NCBI RefSeq assembly: GCF_012726195.1
Contig: NZ_JAASAF010000005.1
Location: forward strand, 62,001-126,000
Length of the DNA stretch: 64,000 bases
From: Rhodococcus sp. HNM0563
GTDB taxonomy: Bacteria > Actinomycetota > Actinomycetes > Mycobacteriales > Mycobacteriaceae
Direction: 5' to 3'
This document shows, one piece after another, positions 57,714 to 64,000 of the stretch. The position numbers and the translations under genes were made by a program. Positions within the stretch are counted from its first letter, which is position 1, and each line of letters begins with the position of its first letter. Below the pieces are notes generated by a model. It did no database searches. It was given only the letters and a program-made list of their open reading frames with translations, and was not told the DNA's origin.

Positions 57714-57715
57714 GC

Positions 57716-57789
57716 TGGAGGGGATGACGGGAATCGAACCCGCGTAGCCAGTTTGGAAGACTGGGGCTCTACCATTGAGCTACATCCCC
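57716..57789 (-). tRNA. tRNA-Gly (anticodon UCC)
   Basis: Cloverleaf on the minus strand: acceptor GGGGATG/CATCCCC, anticodon stem CCAGT/ACTGG with loop CTTCCAA (anticodon UCC), T loop TTCGATT. CCA is encoded (57716-57718). Confidence 0.94.
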
Positions 57790-57952
57790 GTGCCTGTGGC
57801 TTCGTCGGTGCTCACCGGGTAGTTTTCCGATGTTCTCCGGCGTTTGCCGCTTGCAGGATGAGACTGTACCGAACCCGGCTTTGGAATTCATAATCGGGGG
57901 GCCGTAGGATTCAGTCCGGCCCCCGGCGCCATGGCGGGAGCACTAGGTACGA

Positions 57953-58029
57953 CGGGATGTGGCGCAGCTTGGTAGCGCATCCGCTTTGGGAGCGGAGGGT
58001 CGCAGGTTCGAATCCTGTCATCCCGACCA
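57953..58029 (+). tRNA. tRNA-Pro (anticodon UGG)
   Basis: Acceptor CGGGATG/CATCCCG, anticodon stem TCCGC/GCGGA with loop TTTGGGA (anticodon UGG), T loop TTCGAAT. CCA is encoded at 58027-58029. It lies 68 bases ahead of tig. Confidence 0.94.
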
Positions 58030-58097
58030 GATCGAACAGCGTCAGGGCGCTCAGTAGTGAGAACGAACGACCGACAAGAGCACGACAAGAAGGAGTC

Positions 58098-59486
58098 ATG
58101 TCCGTGAAGAGCACCGTCGAGCAGCTGAGCCCGACGCGAGTCCGTATCAACGTTGAGGTGCCCTTCGAGGAGCTCCAGCCTGATTTCGACCGCGCCTTCA
58201 AGTCCCTCGCAGGTCAGGTGCGGATCCCCGGGTTCCGTCCCGGCAAGGCCCCGCGCAAGATTCTCGAGGCTCGCGTCGGTCGCGGTGCGGTGCTCGAGCA
58301 GGTCGTCAACGACGCGATCCAGTCGCGCTACTCCGAGGCAGTGACCACGAACGAAGTCAAGGCGATCGGTCAGCCGGAGATCGACATCACGAAGCTCGAG
58401 GACAACGTCGAACTCGTCTTCGCTGCGGAGGTCGACGTACGCCCCGAGGTCACCCTCCCCGACTTCTCCGAGATCGCGGTCACCGTCGATCCCGTCGAGA
58501 TCTCCGACGAGGACATCGAAGAGCAGTTGCTGTCGCTGCGGCAGCGTTTCGGCACTCTGACCGGTGTCGAGCGCGCTGTGCAGGACGGCGACTTCGTCTC
58601 GATCGACCTGTCTGCCACTGTCGACGGCGAAGAGGTCACTGAGGCTGCCACCGAGGGGCTGTCCCACGAGGTCGGCTCCGGCCAGCTCATCGAGGGCCTC
58701 GACGAGGCCATCGTCGGTCTCGAGGCCGGCGGGTCGAAGGAGTTCACCTCCACGCTCGTCGCAGGTGAGTACGCGGGCAAGGAAGCCGTCGTCACCGTCA
58801 AGGTGAACACGGTCAAGGAGCGCGAACTTCCGGCTGAGGACGACGAGTTCGCCCAGCTCGCGAGCGAGTTCGACACCCTCGACGAACTGAAGGCAAACCT
58901 GCGTGAGCGTGTCGGCCGCGTCAAGCAGGTCGAGCAGGCAGGTCAGATCCGCGACAAGGTGCTCGAAGAACTCCTCGAGAAGGTCGAGGTGCCGCTGCCC
59001 GAGGCCGTCGTCCAGGCCGAGATCGACAGTGCACTGCACGACGCGATCCACGAGCTCGACCACGACGAGGCCGAGCTCGACAAGCTGCTCGAGGCCCAGG
59101 GTTCGAGCCGCGAAGAGTTCGACAAGGAAGCTCGCGAGTCCGCAGAGCGGTCCGTCAAGACCCAGCTGCTTCTCGATGCGATCGCCGAGTCGGAGAACAC
59201 GACGGTCGAGCAGGAAGAGCTCACCGAGCGGATCTTCTTCCAGGCACAGCGCTACGGCATTCCGCCGGAGCAGTTCATCCAGCAGATCAGCCAGGCCAAC
59301 CAGCTCGGCGCGATCTTCGCGGACGTTCGTCGCGGCAAGGCTCTCGGCACCGTCGTCGACCGTGTCGCGGTCACCGACACCACCGGCGCGACCGTCGACA
59401 CCTCCGAGCTCTTCGGTGGCCCGAAGGCCGACTCGGATGAAGCTGCCGAGGACGCCGAGGCGGCCGAGGAGAAGGCATCCGAGTAA
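58098..59486 (+). CDS. tig: Trigger factor, ribosome-associated chaperone and prolyl isomerase
   Basis: 462 residues. The ribosome-binding loop GFRPGKAP lies near 45-52, an FKBP-type domain is near 150-240 ([11 protein letters not shown]) and the C-terminal chaperone domain follows; the tail is very acidic ([15 protein letters not shown]). It folds nascent chains. AAGGAG precedes the ATG; longer upstream frame runs into tRNA-Pro and was rejected. Equivalent to Rv2462c, directly upstream of clpP1. Confidence 0.94.
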   Translation: MSVKSTVEQLSPTRVRINVEVPFEELQPDFDRAFKSLAGQVRIPGFRPGKAPRKILEARVGRGAVLEQVVNDAIQSRYSEAVTTNEVKAIGQPEIDITKLEDNVELVFAAEVDVRPEVTLPDFSEIAVTVDPVEISDEDIEEQLLSLRQRFGTLTGVERAVQDGDFVSIDLSATVDGEEVTEAATEGLSHEVGSGQLIEGLDEAIVGLEAGGSKEFTSTLVAGEYAGKEAVVTVKVNTVKERELPAEDDEFAQLASEFDTLDELKANLRERVGRVKQVEQAGQIRDKVLEELLEKVEVPLPEAVVQAEIDSALHDAIHELDHDEAELDKLLEAQGSSREEFDKEARESAERSVKTQLLLDAIAESENTTVEQEELTERIFFQAQRYGIPPEQFIQQISQANQLGAIFADVRRGKALGTVVDRVAVTDTTGATVDTSELFGGPKADSDEAAEDAEAAEEKASE

Positions 59487-59498
59487 TCGGATCTTTTC

Positions 59499-59509
59499 CG
59501 CTTTGAGCG
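59499..59509. promoter_or_regulatory. CGCTTTGAGCG, candidate ClgR site
   Basis: The inverted repeat CGCT-N3-AGCG fits the actinobacterial ClgR core CGCYNANRGCG except for one base. ClgR activates clpP1P2 in relatives. It is 88 bases upstream of the clpP1 start, just after tig. Confidence 0.4.
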
Positions 59510-59513
59510 AAGA

Positions 59514-59543
59514 AGGGCGGCACCGGGCATCCGGTGCCGCCCT
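59514..59543 (+). terminator. Terminator after tig
   Basis: A 13-base perfect stem (59514-59526 with 59531-59543), GCAT loop, followed by GTTTCGTT. It is the most classical intrinsic terminator in the window. Confidence 0.75.
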
Positions 59544-59552
59544 GTTTCGTTA

Positions 59553-59565
59553 CTGTCAATGACAG
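59553..59565. promoter_or_regulatory. CTGTCAATGACAG palindrome upstream of clpP1
   Basis: Perfect 6-base arms around a single A, 32-44 bases before the clpP1 start, in the short stretch between the tig terminator and clpP1. Possible operator; no consensus recognised. Confidence 0.4.
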
Positions 59566-59596
59566 CAATCCACGATTGACGAGAAGGCAGGTACCC

Positions 59597-60223
59597 GTGA
59601 CTCCTCAGAATCCGGCGACATCCATCGGCCCGACGATGACCTCGGCCACCGCTGGGCTGAACCTCAGCGACTCGGTGTACGAACGCCTGCTCCGCGAGCG
59701 CATCATCTTCCTCGGCACCCAGGTCGACGACGACATCGCCAACAAGCTCTGTGCACAGATCCTGTTGCTGTCGGCGGAAGACCCTACCCGCGACATCTCG
59801 CTGTACATCAACTCCCCGGGTGGTTCGGTCACCTCGGGTATGGCGATCTACGACACGATGAAGTTCGTGGAGTGCGATGTGGCGACCTTTGCGATGGGGC
59901 TGGCTGCGTCGATGGGGCAGTTCCTCCTCTCGGCAGGCACCAAGGGCAAGCGTTACGCTCTGCCGCACGCGCGGATCATGATGCACCAGCCGTCCGCCGG
60001 TATCGGTGGTACTGCCAGCGATATCGCCATCATGGCCGAGCAGTTCGCACACACCAAGCGTGAGATGGCCGAGCTGATCGCCGAGCACACCGGGCAGACC
60101 GTCGAGCAGATCACCCTCGACTCGGACCGCGACCGCTGGTTCACGGCACAGCAGGCACTCGAATACGGCTTCGTCGACCACGTCGTCGCGCGGGCCCAGC
60201 AGGCCGGCGGCACGTCGAGCTAG
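59597..60223 (+). CDS. clpP1: ATP-dependent Clp protease proteolytic subunit 1
   Basis: 208 residues. The catalytic serine is in [12 protein letters not shown] near 103-114 and the histidine in ARIMMHQP near 127-134; [17 protein letters not shown] near 72-88 is the family strand. With ClpP2 it forms the mixed tetradecamer fed by ClpX. The GTG start follows AAGGCAGG; the upstream frame extension has no support. Separated from clpP2 by 49 bases. Confidence 0.95.
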   Translation: MTPQNPATSIGPTMTSATAGLNLSDSVYERLLRERIIFLGTQVDDDIANKLCAQILLLSAEDPTRDISLYINSPGGSVTSGMAIYDTMKFVECDVATFAMGLAASMGQFLLSAGTKGKRYALPHARIMMHQPSAGIGGTASDIAIMAEQFAHTKREMAELIAEHTGQTVEQITLDSDRDRWFTAQQALEYGFVDHVVARAQQAGGTSS

Positions 60224-60272
60224 TCCCCGAGGCCCCGACCCGCTCCACGTCCCACACTTTCTTGGAGAAGCG

Positions 60273-60935
60273 ATGACCAACATGTTCGATCCGCGCCAAC
60301 TCGGCGGCCAGGCCCCGAATTCACCGGCGAGCCGTTACATCCTCCCGTCGTTCATCGAGCACTCGAGCTACGGCGTCAAGGAATCCAACCCGTACAACAA
60401 GCTCTTCGAAGAGCGCATCATCTTCCTGGGCGTTCAGGTCGACGACGCGTCCGCGAACGATGTCATGGCTCAGCTGCTCGTGCTCGAGTCGCTCGATCCC
60501 GACCGCGACATCACCATGTACATCAATTCACCCGGTGGTTCGTTCACGTCGCTGATGGCGATCTACGACACCATGCAGTACGTCCGCGCCGACATCACCA
60601 CCGTGTGCCTCGGCCAGGCGGCCTCGGCGGCAGCTGTGCTGCTCGCGGCAGGTACCCCGGGTAAGCGCCTTGCGCTGCCGAACGCCCGCGTGCTCATCCA
60701 CCAGCCGGCCACCGGCGGCATCCAGGGTCAGGTCTCGGACCTGGAGATCCAGGCCGCTGAGATCGAGCGTATGCGCCGCTTGATGGAGACGACGCTGGCC
60801 AAGCACACCGGTAAGGATCCCGAACAGATTCGCAAGGACACCGATCGGGACAAGATCCTCACCGCTGCCGAGGCGGTCGAGTACGGTCTGATCGACAACG
60901 TGCTCGAGTACCGCAAGTTGTCTGCTCAGGCATAG
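60273..60935 (+). CDS. clpP2: ATP-dependent Clp protease proteolytic subunit 2
   Basis: 220 residues. The sequence [20 protein letters not shown] near 18-37, catalytic Ser in [11 protein letters not shown] near 116-126 and His in [10 protein letters not shown] near 143-152 identify ClpP2; the long N-terminus is the mycobacterial propeptide type. GGAGAAG precedes the ATG. Last gene before a hairpin terminator. Confidence 0.95.
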   Translation: MTNMFDPRQLGGQAPNSPASRYILPSFIEHSSYGVKESNPYNKLFEERIIFLGVQVDDASANDVMAQLLVLESLDPDRDITMYINSPGGSFTSLMAIYDTMQYVRADITTVCLGQAASAAAVLLAAGTPGKRLALPNARVLIHQPATGGIQGQVSDLEIQAAEIERMRRLMETTLAKHTGKDPEQIRKDTDRDKILTAAEAVEYGLIDNVLEYRKLSAQA

Positions 60936-60942
60936 TCACGCC

Positions 60943-60980
60943 CGGCCCGGTCGAACCTCCGAGTGTGTTCGACCGGGCCG
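60943..60980 (+). terminator. Terminator after clpP1-clpP2
   Basis: A perfect 14-base stem (60943-60956 with 60967-60980) and a 10-base loop, directly after the clpP2 stop. Confidence 0.75.
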
Positions 60981-61054
60981 TTGTGCAGGGTGTGAGCTGC
61001 GCCGCTGTCGGCGCGCACAAATCTGACCGGAAACGCGGAGAACCTGTCGACCCG

Positions 61055-61076
61055 CGTACCGAAGTCCGGGTACGGT
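61055..61076 (+). promoter_or_regulatory. Candidate clpX promoter element
   Basis: CGTACC (61055-61060) and GGTACG (61069-61074) form an inverted repeat, and TACGGT at 61071-61076 is a possible -10. The leader would be about 80 bases. Weak evidence. Confidence 0.3.
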
Positions 61077-61162
61077 CGATCAAAGGGCCCGCTCCCCGGG
61101 CCGGCGTTCGTCGACGGACACGGGATCGGTTGCACGCACACGAGGAAGTAGGGACCTGACAG

Positions 61163-62440
61163 ATGGCACGTATCGGTGACGGCGGGGATCTGCTCAAGTG
61201 CTCGTTCTGCGGAAAGAGCCAGAAGCAGGTCAAGAAGCTCATTGCGGGCCCCGGGGTCTACATCTGCGACGAGTGCATCGACCTCTGCAACGAGATCATC
61301 GAAGAGGAACTCGCCGAAACGAGCGAGGTCAAGCTCGACGAACTGCCCAAGCCGGCCGAAATCCGGGAGTTCCTCGACAATTATGTGATCGGCCAGGATT
61401 CTGCAAAGAGGTCGCTTGCGGTGGCCGTCTACAACCATTACAAGCGCATCCAGGCCGGCGACAAGACGCGCGACTCACGCGGTGAGTCGGTCGAACTCGC
61501 CAAGTCGAATATTCTTCTGCTCGGACCCACGGGCTGTGGCAAGACCTACCTCGCCCAAACTCTCGCGAAGATGCTCAACGTGCCGTTCGCGATCGCCGAT
61601 GCCACCGCTCTCACGGAGGCCGGATATGTCGGTGAGGACGTCGAGAACATCCTCCTCAAACTGATTCAGGCCGCCGACTACGACGTCAAGCGCGCCGAGA
61701 CCGGCATCATCTACATCGACGAGGTCGACAAGATTGCGCGCAAGAGCGAGAATCCGTCGATCACTCGCGATGTGTCGGGCGAGGGTGTCCAGCAGGCGCT
61801 GCTGAAGATCCTCGAGGGTACGCAGGCGTCGGTGCCACCGCAGGGCGGCCGGAAGCATCCGCACCAGGAATTCATCCAGATCGACACCACGAATGTGCTG
61901 TTCATCGTGGCCGGTGCTTTTGCGGGTCTCGAGCGCATTGTTTCCGATCGCGTCGGCAAGCGGGGCATCGGTTTCGGCGCCGAGGTGCGGTCGAAGGCCG
62001 AGATCGACACCACCGATCACTTCGCCGATGTCATGCCGGAAGATCTGATCAAGTTCGGGCTCATTCCCGAGTTCATCGGTCGCCTGCCGATTGTCGCGTC
62101 GGTGACCAATCTCGACAAGGACTCGCTCGTCGAGATTCTGTCGGAGCCGAAGAACGCACTCGTCAAGCAGTACGTGCGTCTGTTCGAGATGGACGGGGTG
62201 GAACTCGATTTCACCAGGGACGGGCTCGAGGCCGTCGCCGACCAGGCGATTCTGCGCGGTACCGGTGCCCGCGGGCTCCGTGCGATCATCGAAGAAGTCC
62301 TGCTGCCGGTGATGTACGACATCCCGAGCCGCGATGACGTCGAGAAGGTTGTCATCACCGCAGAAACCGTGACCGACAACGTGCTCCCGACGATCGTGCC
62401 ACGCAAGCCCGACCGCGAACGCCGCGACAAGAGCGCCTGA
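61163..62440 (+). CDS. clpX: ATP-dependent Clp protease ATP-binding subunit ClpX
   Basis: 425 residues. The N-terminal zinc-binding domain has CSFC at 13-16 and CDEC near 35-38; Walker A GPTGCGKT is near 117-124; the pore loop GYVGED is near 153-158; Walker [10 protein letters not shown] is near 181-189. It unfolds tagged substrates and threads them into ClpP1P2. ATG start. The gene ends in a bidirectional terminator shared with the convergent SDR gene. Confidence 0.95.
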   Translation: MARIGDGGDLLKCSFCGKSQKQVKKLIAGPGVYICDECIDLCNEIIEEELAETSEVKLDELPKPAEIREFLDNYVIGQDSAKRSLAVAVYNHYKRIQAGDKTRDSRGESVELAKSNILLLGPTGCGKTYLAQTLAKMLNVPFAIADATALTEAGYVGEDVENILLKLIQAADYDVKRAETGIIYIDEVDKIARKSENPSITRDVSGEGVQQALLKILEGTQASVPPQGGRKHPHQEFIQIDTTNVLFIVAGAFAGLERIVSDRVGKRGIGFGAEVRSKAEIDTTDHFADVMPEDLIKFGLIPEFIGRLPIVASVTNLDKDSLVEILSEPKNALVKQYVRLFEMDGVELDFTRDGLEAVADQAILRGTGARGLRAIIEEVLLPVMYDIPSRDDVEKVVITAETVTDNVLPTIVPRKPDRERRDKSA

Positions 62441-62447
62441 GTCCGAC

Positions 62448-62495
62448 CACACGACTCGGCCCCGGCAGGAAATCCTGCCGGGGCCGAGTCGTGTG
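62448..62495. terminator. Bidirectional terminator between clpX and SDR gene
   Basis: Arms of 23 bases (62448-62470 and 62473-62495) are perfect complements around AA; the effective loop will be a few bases larger. It lies between convergent stops. Confidence 0.85.
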
Positions 62496-62509
62496 AGCTG
62501 CCGAACCGA

Positions 62510-63253
62510 TCAGCGCAGTTTGATGCTGCCGCCGTCGACCATCAGTGTTTGGCCGGTCATGTACGAAGCGTCGTCGCTGGCAAGGAACACTGCGACACGC
62601 CCGATATCGGATTCCGGATCTCCGAACCGGTGCAGCGGCGTCTTGGCGAGCAGGACGTCCTCGACGCCCGGATTCGCCTCGATGTACGCCTGCACACCTT
62701 CGGTCAAGGCCAGCGGCGAGATGAGATTGACGTTGATGTTGTCGGAGGCCCACTCGTTGGCAGCAACCCGGCTGATCCCGCGGATCGCTTCCTTCGCCGC
62801 GGCGTACGAGGCCTGCGTGACGTTACCGTCGATGCCGGCTCCGGACGCAAAGTTGATCACCGAACCCTGATTCGCAGCGAGTTCTGCGTGTGCGGCCTGC
62901 ATGAGCCAGAGGGTCGGATAGAAGCCCGTGCCGAAGGACAGGTCGAACATTTCCTGCGTGGTCTCGAGCAGCGGTGCCTGGCGCGACACGTGCGCGTTGT
63001 TGACGAGGACGTCGACCTTCCCGAATGCTTGAATCGCGGCATCGACAATCGTTGCGGCGCTGTTTTTCTGGGAAATGTCTGCGTTGATGAACTTTCCCGC
63101 GCCGTCGAGTTCGGCCTCGAGGTCGGTGCCCTTGACTTCGTCGATGTCGACGAAGAGGACGTGAGCACCCTCCTTGGTGAATGCTCGGACGATACCGCGA
63201 CCGATACCGCCGGCTCCGCCGGTGACGATCGCGACTTTCCCTGCAAGTCTCAT
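62510..63253 (-). CDS. Short-chain dehydrogenase/reductase
   Basis: 247 residues. TGGAGGIG near 11-18, acidic VDID near 35-38 (NAD preference), NNAHVSR near 85-91, Ser in NFASGAG and YAAAK near 150-154; the end VDGGSIKLR is typical of FabG-like enzymes. NNAH replaces the usual NNAG. GGAG precedes the ATG. It begins 24 bases after the stop of the next SDR gene on the same strand, so the two form an operon. Substrate unknown. Confidence 0.87.
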   Translation of the reverse strand: MRLAGKVAIVTGGAGGIGRGIVRAFTKEGAHVLFVDIDEVKGTDLEAELDGAGKFINADISQKNSAATIVDAAIQAFGKVDVLVNNAHVSRQAPLLETTQEMFDLSFGTGFYPTLWLMQAAHAELAANQGSVINFASGAGIDGNVTQASYAAAKEAIRGISRVAANEWASDNINVNLISPLALTEGVQAYIEANPGVEDVLLAKTPLHRFGDPESDIGRVAVFLASDDASYMTGQTLMVDGGSIKLR

Positions 63254-63277
63254 GCCGTGCTCCTTCGAGTGACGTGA

Positions 63278-64000
63278 TCAGTCGACTGCGAGTGCGGCCT
63301 TCTCCAGTTCCGCAATGCTGTAGGCAGCGTACGTCTCGTACTGGCCGCGACCGGTGAAGTACGACGACAGCTGCTCGTCGAGTTCTTCGACAGTGAAAGC
63401 GGAACCTGCGGCGTCGAAACGATTTTCGAGCTTCGGGGAGGCCATGAGTGCGACCATCTTGCCGTACACCACGAACACCTGGCCGTTGATCTCGTGCGAG
63501 GCGGGTGAGGCCAGGTACGACACGAGCGTGCCGACGCGCTCGGGTGCGAGTGGGTCGAGACCGGTGTTCGCAGCGTCTGCCTCGCCGAATGCCTCGGCGG
63601 TCATGGCCGTCCGGGCGCGCGGGCAGATCGCGTTCGCGGTGACGCCGTAGCGGGAGAGTCCCTGTGCGGTGGACAGCGTCAGGGCGGTGATGCCCGCCTT
63701 GGCGGCCGAGTAGTTGGGCTGTCCGGCGGAGCCGAACAGGAACGCTTCCGATGAGGTGTTGATGATGCGGCCGTACACGGGGTCACCGGTCTCCTTGCTG
63801 GCTGCGCGCCAGTGGACCGCGGCAGCGTGGGAGGTCGCGGCGTGGCCCTTGAGGTGCACGCGAATTACGTCGTCCCAATCGGATTCGGTGAGGTTGAAGA
63901 TCATTTTGTCGCGAATGATGCCGGCATTGTTGACGAGGATGTCGAACGAGCCGAACGCCTTGACGGACTCCTCGATGAGGCGGCCACCGAGCGACCAGTC
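63278..64000 (-). CDS. Short-chain dehydrogenase/reductase, HSD17B4/FabG-like, N-terminus beyond window
   Basis: The frame is open to the last base of the window, so about 240 residues are present and the cofactor-binding N-terminus is missing. NNAGIIRD, the Ser in INTSSEAF and YSAAK are in order. The sequence up to the active site resembles steroid or beta-oxidation (3R)-hydroxyacyl-CoA dehydrogenases of the HSD17B4 type (MIFNLTESDWDDVIRVHLKG), followed by a 50-residue C-terminal extension. It is the upstream gene of the SDR pair. Confidence 0.8.
   Translation of the reverse strand, partial: DWSLGGRLIEESVKAFGSFDILVNNAGIIRDKMIFNLTESDWDDVIRVHLKGHAATSHAAAVHWRAASKETGDPVYGRIINTSSEAFLFGSAGQPNYSAAKAGITALTLSTAQGLSRYGVTANAICPRARTAMTAEAFGEADAANTGLDPLAPERVGTLVSYLASPASHEINGQVFVVYGKMVALMASPKLENRFDAAGSAFTVEELDEQLSSYFTGRGQYETYAAYSIAELEKAALAVD

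Noticed and set aside
57888-59063. 391-residue minus-strand frame over tig
   Set aside because: Antisense shadow of trigger factor.

Overview
High-GC actinobacterial chromosome, most likely Rhodococcus or a close mycolic-acid relative. The evidence is gene content and gene order only. The right half (about 38.2-62.4 kb) keeps the order I recall for Mycobacterium tuberculosis Rv2477c-Rv2457c: ettA, large NAD-glutamate dehydrogenase, thioesterase, a Rv2474c-like gene, glbO, HNH nuclease, ctaJ/DUF5130, pepN, DsbA-like Rv2466c, rpiB, nei2, tig, clpP1, clpP2, clpX. Several genes are interposed there: an FAD oxidoreductase, an iron-regulated binding lipoprotein, a DUF1542-like protein and a WS/DGAT-like protein. 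No phage, CRISPR array or intact insertion sequence is visible.

Layout. 0-4 kb: end of a HerA-like ATPase, a trimethylamine-monooxygenase-like FMO, an SDR and a small basic protein. 4.1-9.8 kb: a five-gene, translationally coupled branched-chain-type ABC transporter (livG-F-H-M and a binding lipoprotein) with a divergent TetR gene and a palindromic operator candidate. 9.8-19.1 kb: SDR, metallo-beta-lactamase-fold protein and AraC regulator; UMF1-type MFS; SGNH hydrolase; a broken TnpB-like RuvC nuclease gene; TesB-like thioesterase; a small exported protein; an epoxide-hydrolase-like enzyme. 19.1-22.6 kb: a TetR regulator divergent from a reductase/acyl desaturase pair (Rv3230c/DesA3 type) with a strong three-half-site operator. 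22.6-25.1 kb: NADP-glutamate dehydrogenase, tRNA-Arg, DedA. 25.4-32.2 kb: a form I aerobic CO dehydrogenase operon coxM-S-L-F-D-E. 32.2-38.1 kb: NarL-type two-component system, CopD-CtaG fusion, secreted lipase. 38.2-62.4 kb: the syntenic core block. 62.5-64 kb: two SDR genes, the last running off the window.

The cox operon would let the cell oxidise CO as an energy supplement. CtaJ and the CopD-CtaG fusion fit the aerobic cytochrome oxidase branch of respiration. tig-clpP1-clpP2-clpX form a protein folding and quality-control block.

Two architectural signals recur. First, at least eleven genes have a TANNNT -10 hexamer ending 6-7 bases before the start codon, the signature of leaderless mRNAs. 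Second, convergent gene pairs are separated by long perfect hairpins (13-25 bp stems) that can terminate transcription from both sides. The most unusual items are the TnpB-like gene, which keeps its RuvC and zinc-ribbon residues but is broken by two single-base shifts in G runs; a WS/DGAT-like protein without the HHxxxDG motif; paired palindromes between glbO and the HNH gene; and the three-half-site desaturase operator.
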